A DNA stretch of 13,393 nucleotides from Mobilitalea sp. (GTDB taxonomy: Bacteria > Bacillota_A > Clostridia > Lachnospirales > Lachnospiraceae), in NCBI GenBank assembly GCA_029974875.1, contig JARKQP010000911.1, forward strand, positions 1 through 13,393, read 5' to 3'. Of the stretch, positions 1-6,677 are shown piece after piece (positions within the stretch are counted from its first letter, which is position 1; each line of letters begins with the position of its first letter). Made by a program: the position numbers and the translations under genes. The notes beneath the pieces are model-generated. The model saw only the letters and a list, made by a program, of their open reading frames with translations, did no database searches and had not been told where the DNA came from.

Positions 1-770
1 GACAATTTTTTGAAATCTTTAATAAAATGAGATTGGTCATAGTAACCATAATCTAATGCAGTATTAATACAATTGGTATTGCCGATGGTTGCCGTCAGAT
101 TATCCACCGCTTTTTGAAAACGGATAATGCGGATGAGATTCTTCGGATACATTCCGAAATCCTCGTGAATCTTTTTGTTTAAATAGCGCTCGGAATATCC
201 GGTTTTTATACTAAGATCAGATAGCTTCAGGTCTCCGTTGGAGTTTATAATTTCATTGCGGAGATAATTTTTCAGGCTGAAGGAGTCTTCTGCCTTATGT
301 TCAACATGATTGGTATAGTAATTCATGAATATTTTAATTTTTTCTTCGATGGTATTGGCAAAAAACATACTTTCCAATAATTTTTCCTTCTCATCATGGG
401 AAATCATGCTGGAAAATTCCCATTCCTTATTTACGATTTCGTACAACGGAAGGGATTTATATACCGGATTGACACCCGGCATAAAGCGGACACCAAAACA
501 CTCACTGTTCAGCTCTGCATTTGATTCTCCCTTTTCAAGCACGGTTCCTGCAATCTTAGTTACGATTTTCCCATCCTTTTTCCAAAAGAGAATATCAATA
601 CATGCATCCGGGATAACTTCCAATTTATCTGATTCGGCAGTGAATTGATAGAAATGGGCAATGTTATACTTCATAATTACCTTTTTTTGATAATCCGAGG
701 TGGCGAGAACAAATTCCGGTTGTTTCGGTTTAAGAGCTGTAGAGAAAGCTTCCGCATTTCTATTTGGCAT
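1..770 (-). CDS. AraC-family transcriptional regulator, 3' end cut by the window edge
   Basis: The frame is open from an ATG at 770-768 to the left edge, giving 256 visible residues; the stop lies outside. An AGGAGG (complement of 779-784) sits 7 bases before the ATG and decides the start. Residues about 30-125 hold a small sensor-like domain with the pattern P-D-A-C-I-D-I-L-F, typical of the DUF6597-type domain found before AraC helix-turn-helix modules (family recalled, not searched). Residues about 170-256 are a two-helix AraC DNA-binding domain: L-S-D-L-S-I-K-T-G-Y-S-E-R-Y-L, then A-L-D-Y-G-Y-Y-D-Q-S-H-F near the edge. Only about 10-20 residues should be missing. It is divergent from the oxidoreductase operon beginning at 1220, so it is the natural candidate regulator of that operon. 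The ligand is unknown. Confidence 0.9.
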   Translation of the reverse strand, partial: MPNRNAEAFSTALKPKQPEFVLATSDYQKKVIMKYNIAHFYQFTAESDKLEVIPDACIDILFWKKDGKIVTKIAGTVLEKGESNAELNSECFGVRFMPGVNPVYKSLPLYEIVNKEWEFSSMISHDEKEKLLESMFFANTIEEKIKIFMNYYTNHVEHKAEDSFSLKNYLRNEIINSNGDLKLSDLSIKTGYSERYLNKKIHEDFGMYPKNLIRIIRFQKAVDNLTATIGNTNCINTALDYGYYDQSHFIKDFKKL

Positions 771-845
771 AGGCGTGCCTCCTTTTATAATCAAATAAAT
801 AATTGATGGAAGGGAGATGGAGATAAATTAGTAAGTAGCTTCCGT

Positions 846-869
846 GTATAAATAGCAGTATAAATAGCA
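846..869. repeat. perfect 12-bp tandem direct repeat upstream of the AraC gene
   Basis: GTATAAATAGCA occurs twice head to tail, at 846-857 and 858-869, about 80-100 bases upstream of the regulator start. It may be a regulator site or a duplicated promoter element (each copy contains TATAAA). The function is inferred only from position. Confidence 0.6.
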
Positions 870-906
870 AAAAGACACAAAAGTGAGCACCTTTTTGTGT
901 CTTTTT
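869..906. terminator. T-rich hairpin, terminator-like in both directions
   Basis: A 14-bp perfect stem (869-882 with 893-906) encloses a 10-base loop. T runs lie on the descending arm for both strands. Its core, 875-900, is related to the hairpin at 1008-1033. On the minus strand it would lie in the leader of the AraC gene if that gene is transcribed from further right, so it could act as an attenuator there. Confidence 0.55.
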
Positions 907-1001
907 AAACAGGATAATATTTTGTCAAAGCATTCCTAATAGAGGTATTTGCTTCAGGATAGATTAGATGTACTTCTTATAAATATAAAAGTCAATGGAA
1001 T

Positions 1002-1034
1002 AAAAAAACACAAAAGCAGGCACGCTTTTGTGTT
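1002..1034 (-). terminator. intrinsic terminator-like hairpin reading toward the AraC gene
   Basis: An 11-bp perfect stem (1007-1017 with 1024-1034) encloses a 6-base loop. Read on the minus strand it is followed by seven consecutive T (complement of 1002-1008), the classical intrinsic terminator form. No minus-strand gene lies to its right, so it would stop a leader or antisense transcript rather than a gene. Confidence 0.6.
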
Positions 1035-1098
1035 GATCATATTCTAGCACCCGCTGTTGTTGGTGTCAAGGTTAATATATGGATTTCGGGAATTATAT

Positions 1099-1141
1099 CA
1101 GTTCCGATTTTTACTATATTAGAGCTTCAATAGTGTATAAA
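1099..1141 (+). promoter_or_regulatory. candidate activator-dependent promoter of the oxidoreductase operon
   Basis: CAGTTCCGATTTTTAC at 1099-1114 matches a site before the permease (6532-6547) at 14 of 16 positions. Its end, TTTACT (1110-1115), is a weak -35, and TATAAA (1136-1141) is a good -10. The spacer of about 20 is longer than the usual 17, which fits an activator-dependent promoter. An imperfect dyad, TCGGGAA upstream with TTCCGA, surrounds the site. Start of transcription would be near 1148. Confidence 0.5.
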
Positions 1142-1160
1142 ATAAGAGAAAATTTGAGGC

Positions 1161-1201
1161 AAAGAGGTCTTGTGATGGTGTACATCACAGGAGCTTTTTT
1201 T
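1161..1201 (+). promoter_or_regulatory. terminator-like hairpin in the operon leader (putative attenuator)
   Basis: The left arm 1161-1177 pairs with 1183-1199 around a 5-base loop, and a T tract runs from 1195 to 1201. The stem has a six-pair top, a four-pair section with one G-U, one G x G mismatch (1167/1193), then six pairs. It lies only 6 bases before the AGGAGG of the first operon gene, so termination here would silence the operon. A hairpin with the same right arm (CAGGAGCT then T run) and the same mismatch precedes the permease at 6678-6711. Confidence 0.6.
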
Positions 1202-1219
1202 ATTACAGGAGGTTTGGTA

Positions 1220-1630
1220 ATGGTAAGAATAAATTATTCCTCAGGTGCCCCCTTGGAGGCAATAGTCGGCTATTCAAGGATGGTTAAGGTGGGAGACCAT
1301 GTATACATAGGAGGAACTACCTCTGTGTTACCGGATGGCACTGTTTATGGAGAAAAACCCTATGATCAGGCAAAGTATATCTTCGAAAAGTTTATGGCTT
1401 TACTCGCTCAGGCAGATGCAAGCCAACAGGATGTTATCAGAATAAAAGCCTATATCACAGATATGGCTCATGCAAGAGACGTTGGAAATGCATTTTCAGA
1501 ATATTTCAAAGAAGTGAAGCCACTGTTCACCATGGTAGAGACTCCGAAGCTTAACCGGCCGACCCAGTATGTGGAGATTGAGCTGGAGGCTATCATTGGA
1601 TGTGAAGTATTGAATCAGAATGTAGGCTAA
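1220..1630 (+). CDS. Rid (YjgF/YER057c/UK114) family protein lacking the archetypal arginine
   Basis: The product is 136 residues, the normal Rid length. The start at 1220 is chosen because AGGAGG (1207-1212) lies 7 bases upstream; the longer in-frame extension would run through a terminator-like hairpin. Rid proteins are cytosolic trimers, and archetypal RidA hydrolyses reactive 2-imino/enamine intermediates using a conserved Arg in a P-A-R-S pattern. Here the matching stretch is P-L-F-T-M-V-E (residues 101-107), so the Arg position is occupied by Phe103. The later L-N-R-P...V-E-I-E-L-E-A segment (111-124) resembles YjgH-like Rid subgroups. As first gene of an amine/amino-acid oxidase operon it probably binds or processes the imine product, but deaminase activity of the RidA type should not be assumed. 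The next gene follows 43 bases later. Confidence 0.9.
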   Translation: MVRINYSSGAPLEAIVGYSRMVKVGDHVYIGGTTSVLPDGTVYGEKPYDQAKYIFEKFMALLAQADASQQDVIRIKAYITDMAHARDVGNAFSEYFKEVKPLFTMVETPKLNRPTQYVEIELEAIIGCEVLNQNVG

Positions 1631-1673
1631 AAAAGCATACACCTAAAAAATAATAAAGATGGAGGAATTTAGA

Positions 1674-2810
1674 ATGAAAGCACCAAGAATTGATTTTTTA
1701 TATTTGAATGAAGAGGATATGATCAAAGCAGGAGTAACAGATATGTCTGGCTGTGTAGCAGCAATGGAAGAAATGTTTAAGCTGCTCAAAATCGGTGATT
1801 ACCGTATGGGCGGACCAAACGGCAACTCCCACGGCGTTATGATGACCTTCCCGGCAGAATCTCCATTTCCCAACATGCCGGTAGACGGACCTGATCGAAG
1901 ATTCATGGCGATGCCTGCATATCTGGGCGGTGAATTTGATATGGCAGGTATGAAATGGTATGGCTCCAATACGGAGAACAGGAAGAAGAGTCTGCCAAGA
2001 TCCATCCTGATGCTTACTTTAAATGATAAGGATACAGGAGCACCATTAGCATATATGTCAGCAAATATCTTAAGTGCCTTCCGAACCGGAGCTGTTCCAG
2101 GTGTGGGGGTGAAATATTTTTCAAAGGAGGATTCCGAGGTAGTGGGTATCATCGGACCCGGTGTTATGAGTAAAACTGCCTTTGATGCCACCATGGCTGT
2201 GAGAACTGGAATTAAAACAGTAAAGATTAAAGGAAGAAGCCTGAAATCAACAGATAGCTTTATCAAATATATTAATGAAAAATATCCGCAGATCACTGAC
2301 ATCAGGGTAGTAGAAACCATGGAAGAGGCGGTAAGAGATTCTGATATTGTACATATTGCAACCTCAAGTCCAACCGGGGATATTAACGAGTATCCTTACA
2401 TAGAGGAAGCATGGATTAAGCCGGGAGCAATCCTCTGTTGTCCTGCATCCGCTAGATTTGATGATGACTTCCTTTTAAACCGTGCAAGAAATGTAGCTGA
2501 TAATATTCAGTTATATGAGGCTTGGGAGGAAGAGATGGAATTTCCCGCATATCACTCAATTCCGATTCCTGCGGTACACTGCATGGATATGATTGCAGAA
2601 GGCAGGATGAAGAAAGAGCAGATTGATGATCTGGGTGATGTATTAATCGGAAAGGTTCCAGTGCACCGTAAGGAGAATGAGATCACAATCTATTCCGTAG
2701 GCGGAATGCCAATTGAGGATGTGGCCTGGGGAACCCTTGTTTACCGGAATGCGCTTGAAAAAGGTATTGGTACAAAGCTTAATCTATGGGAACAGCCTTA
2801 TTTAGCTTAA
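1674..2810 (+). CDS. ornithine cyclodeaminase / mu-crystallin family protein
   Basis: The product is 378 residues. The start at 1674 has GGAGG (1661-1665) 8 bases upstream; an ATG at 1659 overlaps that site and is rejected. The family includes ornithine cyclodeaminase, ketimine and pyrroline-2-carboxylate reductases, and amino-acid dehydrogenases. Visible features are a substrate-binding Lys in G-M-K-W-Y-G (Lys94), an Arg in A-F-R-T-G-A (Arg137), and a Rossmann nucleotide loop G-I-I-G-P-G-V-M (158-165). It is longer than the usual 320-350 residues because of an N-terminal insertion around residues 43-85. I recall such longer relatives being labelled 'tyramine oxidase subunit B' in databases, but I cannot confirm this. 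Sitting between a Rid protein and an amino-acid/amine dehydrogenase, a role as imine reductase, or in forming the imine, is a reasonable inference. The substrate is undetermined. Confidence 0.88.
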   Translation: MKAPRIDFLYLNEEDMIKAGVTDMSGCVAAMEEMFKLLKIGDYRMGGPNGNSHGVMMTFPAESPFPNMPVDGPDRRFMAMPAYLGGEFDMAGMKWYGSNTENRKKSLPRSILMLTLNDKDTGAPLAYMSANILSAFRTGAVPGVGVKYFSKEDSEVVGIIGPGVMSKTAFDATMAVRTGIKTVKIKGRSLKSTDSFIKYINEKYPQITDIRVVETMEEAVRDSDIVHIATSSPTGDINEYPYIEEAWIKPGAILCCPASARFDDDFLLNRARNVADNIQLYEAWEEEMEFPAYHSIPIPAVHCMDMIAEGRMKKEQIDDLGDVLIGKVPVHRKENEITIYSVGGMPIEDVAWGTLVYRNALEKGIGTKLNLWEQPYLA

Positions 2811-2867
2811 CAAGAATTGTGTAGTTATCAGATTCCATAAGGAAGAAAAGGACTTTTTTAATAATTT

Positions 2868-3027
2868 GAGAAGGAGTTAAGCGAAAGAATAATATCTTCT
2901 TAATAAATTGAGAAGGGGTTAAGCGAAAGAATAATATCTTCTTAACAAATTGAGAAGGGGTTAAGCGAAAGAATAGTATATTCTTAACAAGCTGAGAAGG
3001 AGTAAGGCGAAAGGAAAGTGAGTTAAT
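2868..3027. repeat. four tandem 42-bp repeats between the second and third operon genes
   Basis: Units begin with GAGAAGG at 2868, 2910, 2952 and 2994, exactly 42 bases apart. The first three are nearly identical; the last is degenerate after about 20 bases and runs into the ribosome binding site and ATG (3028) of the next gene. A weaker, partial fifth unit may precede 2868. Each junction can form a short hairpin (CTTAAC or CTTAAT with GTTAAG), and each unit has an internal AAGAA/TTCTT dyad. All three plus-strand frames are stopped within the unit. There are no variable spacers, so this is not a CRISPR. Confidence 0.95.
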
Positions 3028-3336
3028 ATGAGAATTGAAGAGCATCCGATTCTAGGAAAGCCGGAAGAGAGGGCTGTCGTAGAGTTTACCTATGACGGGC
3101 AGACGATGACCGGATATGAAGGAGAGCCGATCTCCGTTGCACTGGAAGCAGCAGGGGTTAGAATTCATAGATATACGAAGAAATATCACAAGCCAAGAGG
3201 TGTATTCTGTGCCATTGGCAGATGTACGGATTGTGTCATGGTGGTGGACGGCAGACCGAATGTAAGAACCTGCATTACTCCCCTGCAAGAAGGTATGAGT
3301 GTTCAGACCCAATACGGAGTAAGTGCAAAAGTATAG
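3028..3336 (+). CDS. (2Fe-2S)-binding subunit of an HcnA-like amine/amino-acid dehydrogenase
   Basis: The product is 102 residues with the plant-type ferredoxin cysteine pattern C61-x4-C66-x2-C69-x12-C82, set in G-V-F-C-A-I-G-R-C-T-D-C. Small proteins of this kind are the HcnA / opine-oxidase / D-hydroxyproline-dehydrogenase small subunits and correspond to the N-terminal domain of sarcosine oxidase alpha. They hold one [2Fe-2S] cluster and relay electrons from the flavin subunits. The start at 3028 follows AAAGGAAAG inside the last 42-bp repeat. The FAD subunit begins 21 bases after the stop, so the two are co-transcribed and probably form one complex. Cytoplasmic; no signal peptide is seen. 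Confidence 0.9.
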   Translation: MRIEEHPILGKPEERAVVEFTYDGQTMTGYEGEPISVALEAAGVRIHRYTKKYHKPRGVFCAIGRCTDCVMVVDGRPNVRTCITPLQEGMSVQTQYGVSAKV

Positions 3337-3357
3337 ATAGGGAAGGCGGAATTAACT

Positions 3358-4938
3358 ATGACAAGATATGATTTAATTGTTGTTGGAGCAGGTCCTGCCG
3401 GATTGTCAGCTGCGATAGAGGCCGCAAAAAGAGGTCTTAAGGTTATCGTATTTGATGAAAATGCAAAGCCCGGCGGACAGCTTTTCAAACAAATTCATAA
3501 ATTCTTTGGCTCAAAGGAGCACAAAGCAAAGATTAGAGGTTTTAAAATTGGAGAAGAGCTGTTAAAAGAAGCAAACACCTATGGTGTAGAGGTGGTTTTG
3601 AACGCCATTGTAATCGGTTTATATTTAGATAAGGAGATTACGGTAAAACAGGGTGAAGAGATCAGGCATTATAAGGGCGATGCGGTTATTGTAGCCACAG
3701 GTGCATCTGAAAATATGATCACCTTTGAAGGCTGGACACTACCCGGTGTGATTGGTGCCGGTGCGGCGCAGACCATGATGAACCTGCATCATATCAGACC
3801 GGGTAAAAAGATACTGATGCTTGGAACCGGAAATGTTGGTCTTGTAGTCAGTTATCAGCTGCTGCAGGCCGGTTGTGAGGTGGTTGCGCTGGTGGATGCA
3901 TCACCCAAGGTGGGCGGATATGGTGTCCATGCAGCAAAGGTTGCCAGATGTGGTGTTCCCTTCTATCTGTCCCATACCATTATAAGAGCCGAAGGGGAAG
4001 ACAATGTGACCGGAGTTACCATTGGTGAAGTAGACAGTAAGTGGAATGTCATACCCGGTACACAGAAGAGCTTTGAGGCGGATACCATATGCCTGGCAGT
4101 GGGCTTATCACCCATGTCCCAGCTTTTAAAAATGGCCGGCTGCCATATGGCGGACACTCCGGGAGGATTGGTTCCGGAATGTACTTCGAATGGTGCCACC
4201 AGCATTCCTGGAATTTTTGTAGCCGGTGATGTATCGGGAATTGAGGAAGCCAGCTCTGCAATGATTGAAGGAAGAATCTCAGGAATTGCAGCTGCGCAGT
4301 ATTTAGGCTTCATCCAGTGGGAAGAGATGAAGGATAACATAGAACAGTTAGAGGAGGCTTTATTAAGCCTCAGAGAGGGTATGTTTGCACCAGAGAACCG
4401 GGGTAAGGTGATAGAGAAAACCGAGGAGGGTATTGATATCTCAATGAATCTCTTGAAAAAAGGGTATTTGGAGGAAGATGAGGTTGAAAGATTTCCGGGT
4501 GTACTGAGTAAAAAGGGGATTCATCCGGTGATTGAATGTACCCAGAATATACCCTGCAATCCCTGCCAGGATGCCTGTTCCAGAAAATGCATTAAGATCG
4601 GATCAAAGATTACGGCACTGCCAGGCATTGACGAGTCGAAGGACTGCTCCGGCTGTGGCTTATGTGTAGCCTCCTGTTCCGGCCAGGCGATTTTCCTTGT
4701 GAATGAGGATCAGGAATCCGGATATGCAACAATTACGTTACCCTATGAATTCCTTCCCCTGCCGGCAAAAGGGGAAAAAGGAATTGCCTTAGACCGCAGC
4801 GGGAAAGAGGTTTGTGAAGCCTCGGTCATGGAGGTTAAGTCAAGTAAAGCCTTTGATCATACCAATTTATTAACCATGAAGGTTCCGCTTTCTATGGCTA
4901 TGAAGGCACGATTTTTTGTCAGACAGGAGGTATGTTAA
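3358..4938 (+). CDS. FAD/NAD-type oxidoreductase subunit with fused C-terminal ferredoxin domain (HcnB-like)
   Basis: The product is 526 residues. An N-terminal FAD loop V-V-G-A-G-P-A-G-L lies at residues 8-16, a second nucleotide loop L-G-T-G-N-V-G near 155-161, and the FAD-closing F-V-A-G-D motif near 284-288: the pyridine nucleotide-disulfide oxidoreductase fold of HcnB/OoxA/SoxA alpha subunits. After residue 390 comes a cysteine-rich tail with C394, C400, C403, C407 and C411, then C430-x2-C433-x2-C436-x3-C440, a [4Fe-4S] ferredoxin motif. HcnB-type subunits usually end in a BFD-like [2Fe-2S] domain; here that domain is the separate next gene and a ferredoxin-like domain takes its place. 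This suggests electron delivery to a low-potential carrier in an anaerobe. The preceding ribosome binding site is GGAAGGCGG. The stop TAA overlaps the next ATG by one base, so translation is coupled. Confidence 0.9.
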   Translation: MTRYDLIVVGAGPAGLSAAIEAAKRGLKVIVFDENAKPGGQLFKQIHKFFGSKEHKAKIRGFKIGEELLKEANTYGVEVVLNAIVIGLYLDKEITVKQGEEIRHYKGDAVIVATGASENMITFEGWTLPGVIGAGAAQTMMNLHHIRPGKKILMLGTGNVGLVVSYQLLQAGCEVVALVDASPKVGGYGVHAAKVARCGVPFYLSHTIIRAEGEDNVTGVTIGEVDSKWNVIPGTQKSFEADTICLAVGLSPMSQLLKMAGCHMADTPGGLVPECTSNGATSIPGIFVAGDVSGIEEASSAMIEGRISGIAAAQYLGFIQWEEMKDNIEQLEEALLSLREGMFAPENRGKVIEKTEEGIDISMNLLKKGYLEEDEVERFPGVLSKKGIHPVIECTQNIPCNPCQDACSRKCIKIGSKITALPGIDESKDCSGCGLCVASCSGQAIFLVNEDQESGYATITLPYEFLPLPAKGEKGIALDRSGKEVCEASVMEVKSSKAFDHTNLLTMKVPLSMAMKARFFVRQEVC

Positions 4939-5264
4939 TGAAAGAGCGAAATGACCGGTCAGTAGACTTAGGATCATGTCTGCCGGAAGCGGATGACGAT
5001 ACAATTATCTGCCGTTGTGAGGAGATAACCAAGGGAGAGATCAGAAGAGCAGTACATGACGGAATGTTCACACTGACAGAGATCAGAAGATATCTTCGAA
5101 CCGGAATGGGTCTTTGTCAGGGTCAAACCTGCGGTGCCCTGGTAAAACGGATCGTTGCAAAAGAGCTTGGAGTGCCGCAGACCGAATTAGAACCGGCAAC
5201 CTCAAGGGCTCCCATGAGGCCTATTGAAATGAGAATACTGGGGAATGAAAGAAGGGAGGCCTAA
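4938..5264 (+). CDS. BFD-type (2Fe-2S)-binding subunit
   Basis: The product is 108 residues. The start is placed at 4938 because AGGAGG (4925-4930) lies 7 bases upstream; an ATG at 4932 is only one base from it. The first base of the ATG is the last base of the upstream TAA. The core C25-x-C27 (I-C-R-C-E-E) and C60-x4-C65 (L-C-Q-G-Q-T-C-G) is the bacterioferritin-associated-ferredoxin-like cluster motif found at the end of HcnB, NirB and sarcosine oxidase alpha chains. In this operon it is a free polypeptide. With the neighbouring subunits it should carry a [2Fe-2S] cluster for intra-complex electron transfer. The last ~30 residues look disordered. The next gene starts three bases after the stop. 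Confidence 0.9.
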   Translation: MKERNDRSVDLGSCLPEADDDTIICRCEEITKGEIRRAVHDGMFTLTEIRRYLRTGMGLCQGQTCGALVKRIVAKELGVPQTELEPATSRAPMRPIEMRILGNERREA

Positions 5265-5267
5265 GCG

Positions 5268-6395
5268 ATGAGTAACCATGCAGATGTAATCGTAATTGGA
5301 GGAGGGATTATCGGCAATGCCACAGCTTATTATCTGGCAGAGAAAGGCTGCTCCGTTCTGGTTCTGGATAAGAGTGAGCATATAGGAGACGGCGGTTCCA
5401 GCAGAAACGGAGGAGGAGTCAGACAATCCGGCCGTGACAAAAGAGAGCTTCCCTTAGCAATCTATGGGGTAAAGCATCTTTGGCCGAACCTTTCCGAAGA
5501 GCTTGAAATGGATGTGGAATACTATCAGGAGGGGAACCTGCGGTTAGGTAAAACCGATGCCCATATTAAAATACTGGAAGGACTAACCCAGCGAGCCAGG
5601 GAATCCGGTCTAGATGTTAATATGATTACCGGAGCCCAGGCAAAGGAAATCTGTCCTTATCTGTCTGATGAAGTAATCGGTGCCAGCTGGTGTCCTACGG
5701 ACGGTCATGCCAATCCCATGTTGGCCACACTGGCTTATTACCGGAAAGCAAGGCAATTGGGTGTACGCTTCATTACCAATGAAGAGGTTATTGAAATCAG
5801 AAAAATCAAGGGGAAAGCAAGACAGATAGTAACACAGAAAAACCTTTATGAAGGGGATACCATCATCCTGGCAGCAGGCTATGGCAGCAGAAAGATTGCA
5901 GCTACTGTAGGAGTGGATGTTCTGATGACACAGGCTTTGCTTGAGGTACTGGTAACAGAAGCCCAGCCGCCCATGTTTTATCAAATGCTTGGTACGGCAG
6001 CCGCTGATTTTTACGGACATCAAAGTACTCATGGATCCTTTGTGTTCGGCGGCAGTTCCGGTTATGAAGGGGTCAATAAAGATAACAGCACACCGGTTAC
6101 TAACAGCATAACGGCTTCCTGCATCTGCAGGGGAATTATGAAGTATTTCCCTTGTCTGGAGGAGGCTAAGATCGTAAGAACCTGGGCTGGCTGGATCGAT
6201 GACTGCGCAGATCATGTGCCGGTAATCAGCAGGGTTGAAGAGGTACCCGGATTAATTCTGGCCTGTGGATTTTCAGGGCACGGTTTTGGTATTTCGCCAA
6301 CGGTCGGAATGCTGCTTTCCCAGATGGCTTTGGGTGAAGAAACGGCTCTCGATGTAAAGGATTTTCGTTATGACAGATTCAAAGCTAAGATATAG
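5268..6395 (+). CDS. DAO-family FAD-dependent oxidoreductase (HcnC / sarcosine-oxidase-beta-like catalytic subunit)
   Basis: The product is 375 residues. An FAD dinucleotide loop V-I-G-G-G-I-I-G lies at residues 9-16, followed by the typical D-K-S-E at the end of the second strand, and a C-terminal G-L-I-L-A-C-G-F-S-G-H-G-F-G-I-S-P segment that closes the FAD site in DAO/sarcosine oxidase proteins. The S-S-R-N-G-G-G-V-R-Q-S stretch matches the region near the flavin in HcnC/OoxB/LhpB-type subunits. This is presumably where the amine or amino acid is oxidised to an imine. The ribosome binding site GGGAGG lies in the end of the previous gene and the spacing is 3 bases, so the four subunit genes form one translational unit. 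Substrate specificity (glycine, proline, hydroxyproline, opine, D-amino acid) cannot be told from sequence. Confidence 0.9.
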   Translation: MSNHADVIVIGGGIIGNATAYYLAEKGCSVLVLDKSEHIGDGGSSRNGGGVRQSGRDKRELPLAIYGVKHLWPNLSEELEMDVEYYQEGNLRLGKTDAHIKILEGLTQRARESGLDVNMITGAQAKEICPYLSDEVIGASWCPTDGHANPMLATLAYYRKARQLGVRFITNEEVIEIRKIKGKARQIVTQKNLYEGDTIILAAGYGSRKIAATVGVDVLMTQALLEVLVTEAQPPMFYQMLGTAAADFYGHQSTHGSFVFGGSSGYEGVNKDNSTPVTNSITASCICRGIMKYFPCLEEAKIVRTWAGWIDDCADHVPVISRVEEVPGLILACGFSGHGFGISPTVGMLLSQMALGEETALDVKDFRYDRFKAKI

Positions 6396-6531
6396 AGCGA
6401 TATTCAGGACCAAAATATAAAACGCGTACTCATAGCGCATACTCAAAGGGAATACCAAAGCAAGGTAAAGAGAAAATATTCAAATTAAAAATAGAGCTAT
6501 TATTTGAGCAGGTAAAATCATAAATATAATT

Positions 6532-6575
6532 CAGTTCCGAAATTTACAATCCTTCGGATACTGAGATGATATAAT
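6532..6575 (+). promoter_or_regulatory. candidate promoter and activator site of the permease, twin of the operon promoter
   Basis: CAGTTCCGAAATTTAC (6532-6547) repeats the operon site at 14 of 16 positions. TTTACA (6543-6548) is a possible -35 and TATAAT (6570-6575) a perfect -10, with a long spacer of 21. TCGGATACTG (6554-6563) is an imperfect inverted copy of CAGTTCCGA, making a dyad. Transcription would start near 6582, just before the first hairpin. Confidence 0.5.
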
Positions 6576-6590
6576 GGGAATTAGAACAAC

Positions 6591-6625
6591 GGTGTCTGAT
6601 CCATATAGGAGCAGGCACCATTTTT
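6591..6625 (+). terminator. intrinsic terminator between the oxidoreductase operon and the permease
   Basis: GGTGTCTG (6591-6598) pairs with CAGGCACC (6612-6619) with one G-U pair, extended inward by CC/GG and T-A, and is followed by a T tract at 6621-6625. It could end the upstream operon. If the TATAAT at 6570 is used, it is also an attenuator about 10 bases after the transcription start, at the same distance from the shared motif as the hairpin before the Rid gene. Confidence 0.7.
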
Positions 6626-6677
6626 AATATTAGATTAGTAAAGCCGGAAATTGACTTTCATTAATCAGCGAACGGGC

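Larger units (their letters stand above)
771..1219. other. gene-free control region between the AraC regulator and the operon
   Basis: No convincing gene lies in these 449 bases. They hold a 12-bp tandem direct repeat (846-869), two related hairpins (869-906 and 1007-1034), a candidate activator site and promoter (1099-1141), and a terminator-like hairpin (1161-1201) followed by the ribosome binding site of the first operon gene. Both flanking genes point away, so neither of the two left hairpins can be an ordinary terminator of a visible gene. Confidence 0.7.

Noticed and set aside
1079..1219. 47-residue N-terminal extension of the Rid protein
   Set aside because: It would be translated through the promoter and hairpin, lacks a good ribosome binding site, and exceeds normal Rid length; AGGAGG at 1207 supports 1220.
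2868..3027. CRISPR-like array
   Set aside because: The copies are directly contiguous and carry no variable spacers; the whole 42-bp unit is conserved.
2779..3045. 88-residue minus-strand reading frame with repeated F-F-R-L-T-P-S-Q-F-V-K-K-I-L
   Set aside because: The repeat length of 42 is a multiple of three, so one antisense frame stays open by arithmetic. There is no ribosome binding site before its ATG and it overlaps two real genes.
5610..6215. 201-residue minus-strand frame
   Set aside because: It is antisense to the well-supported FAD subunit gene, with no ribosome binding site or recognisable domain.
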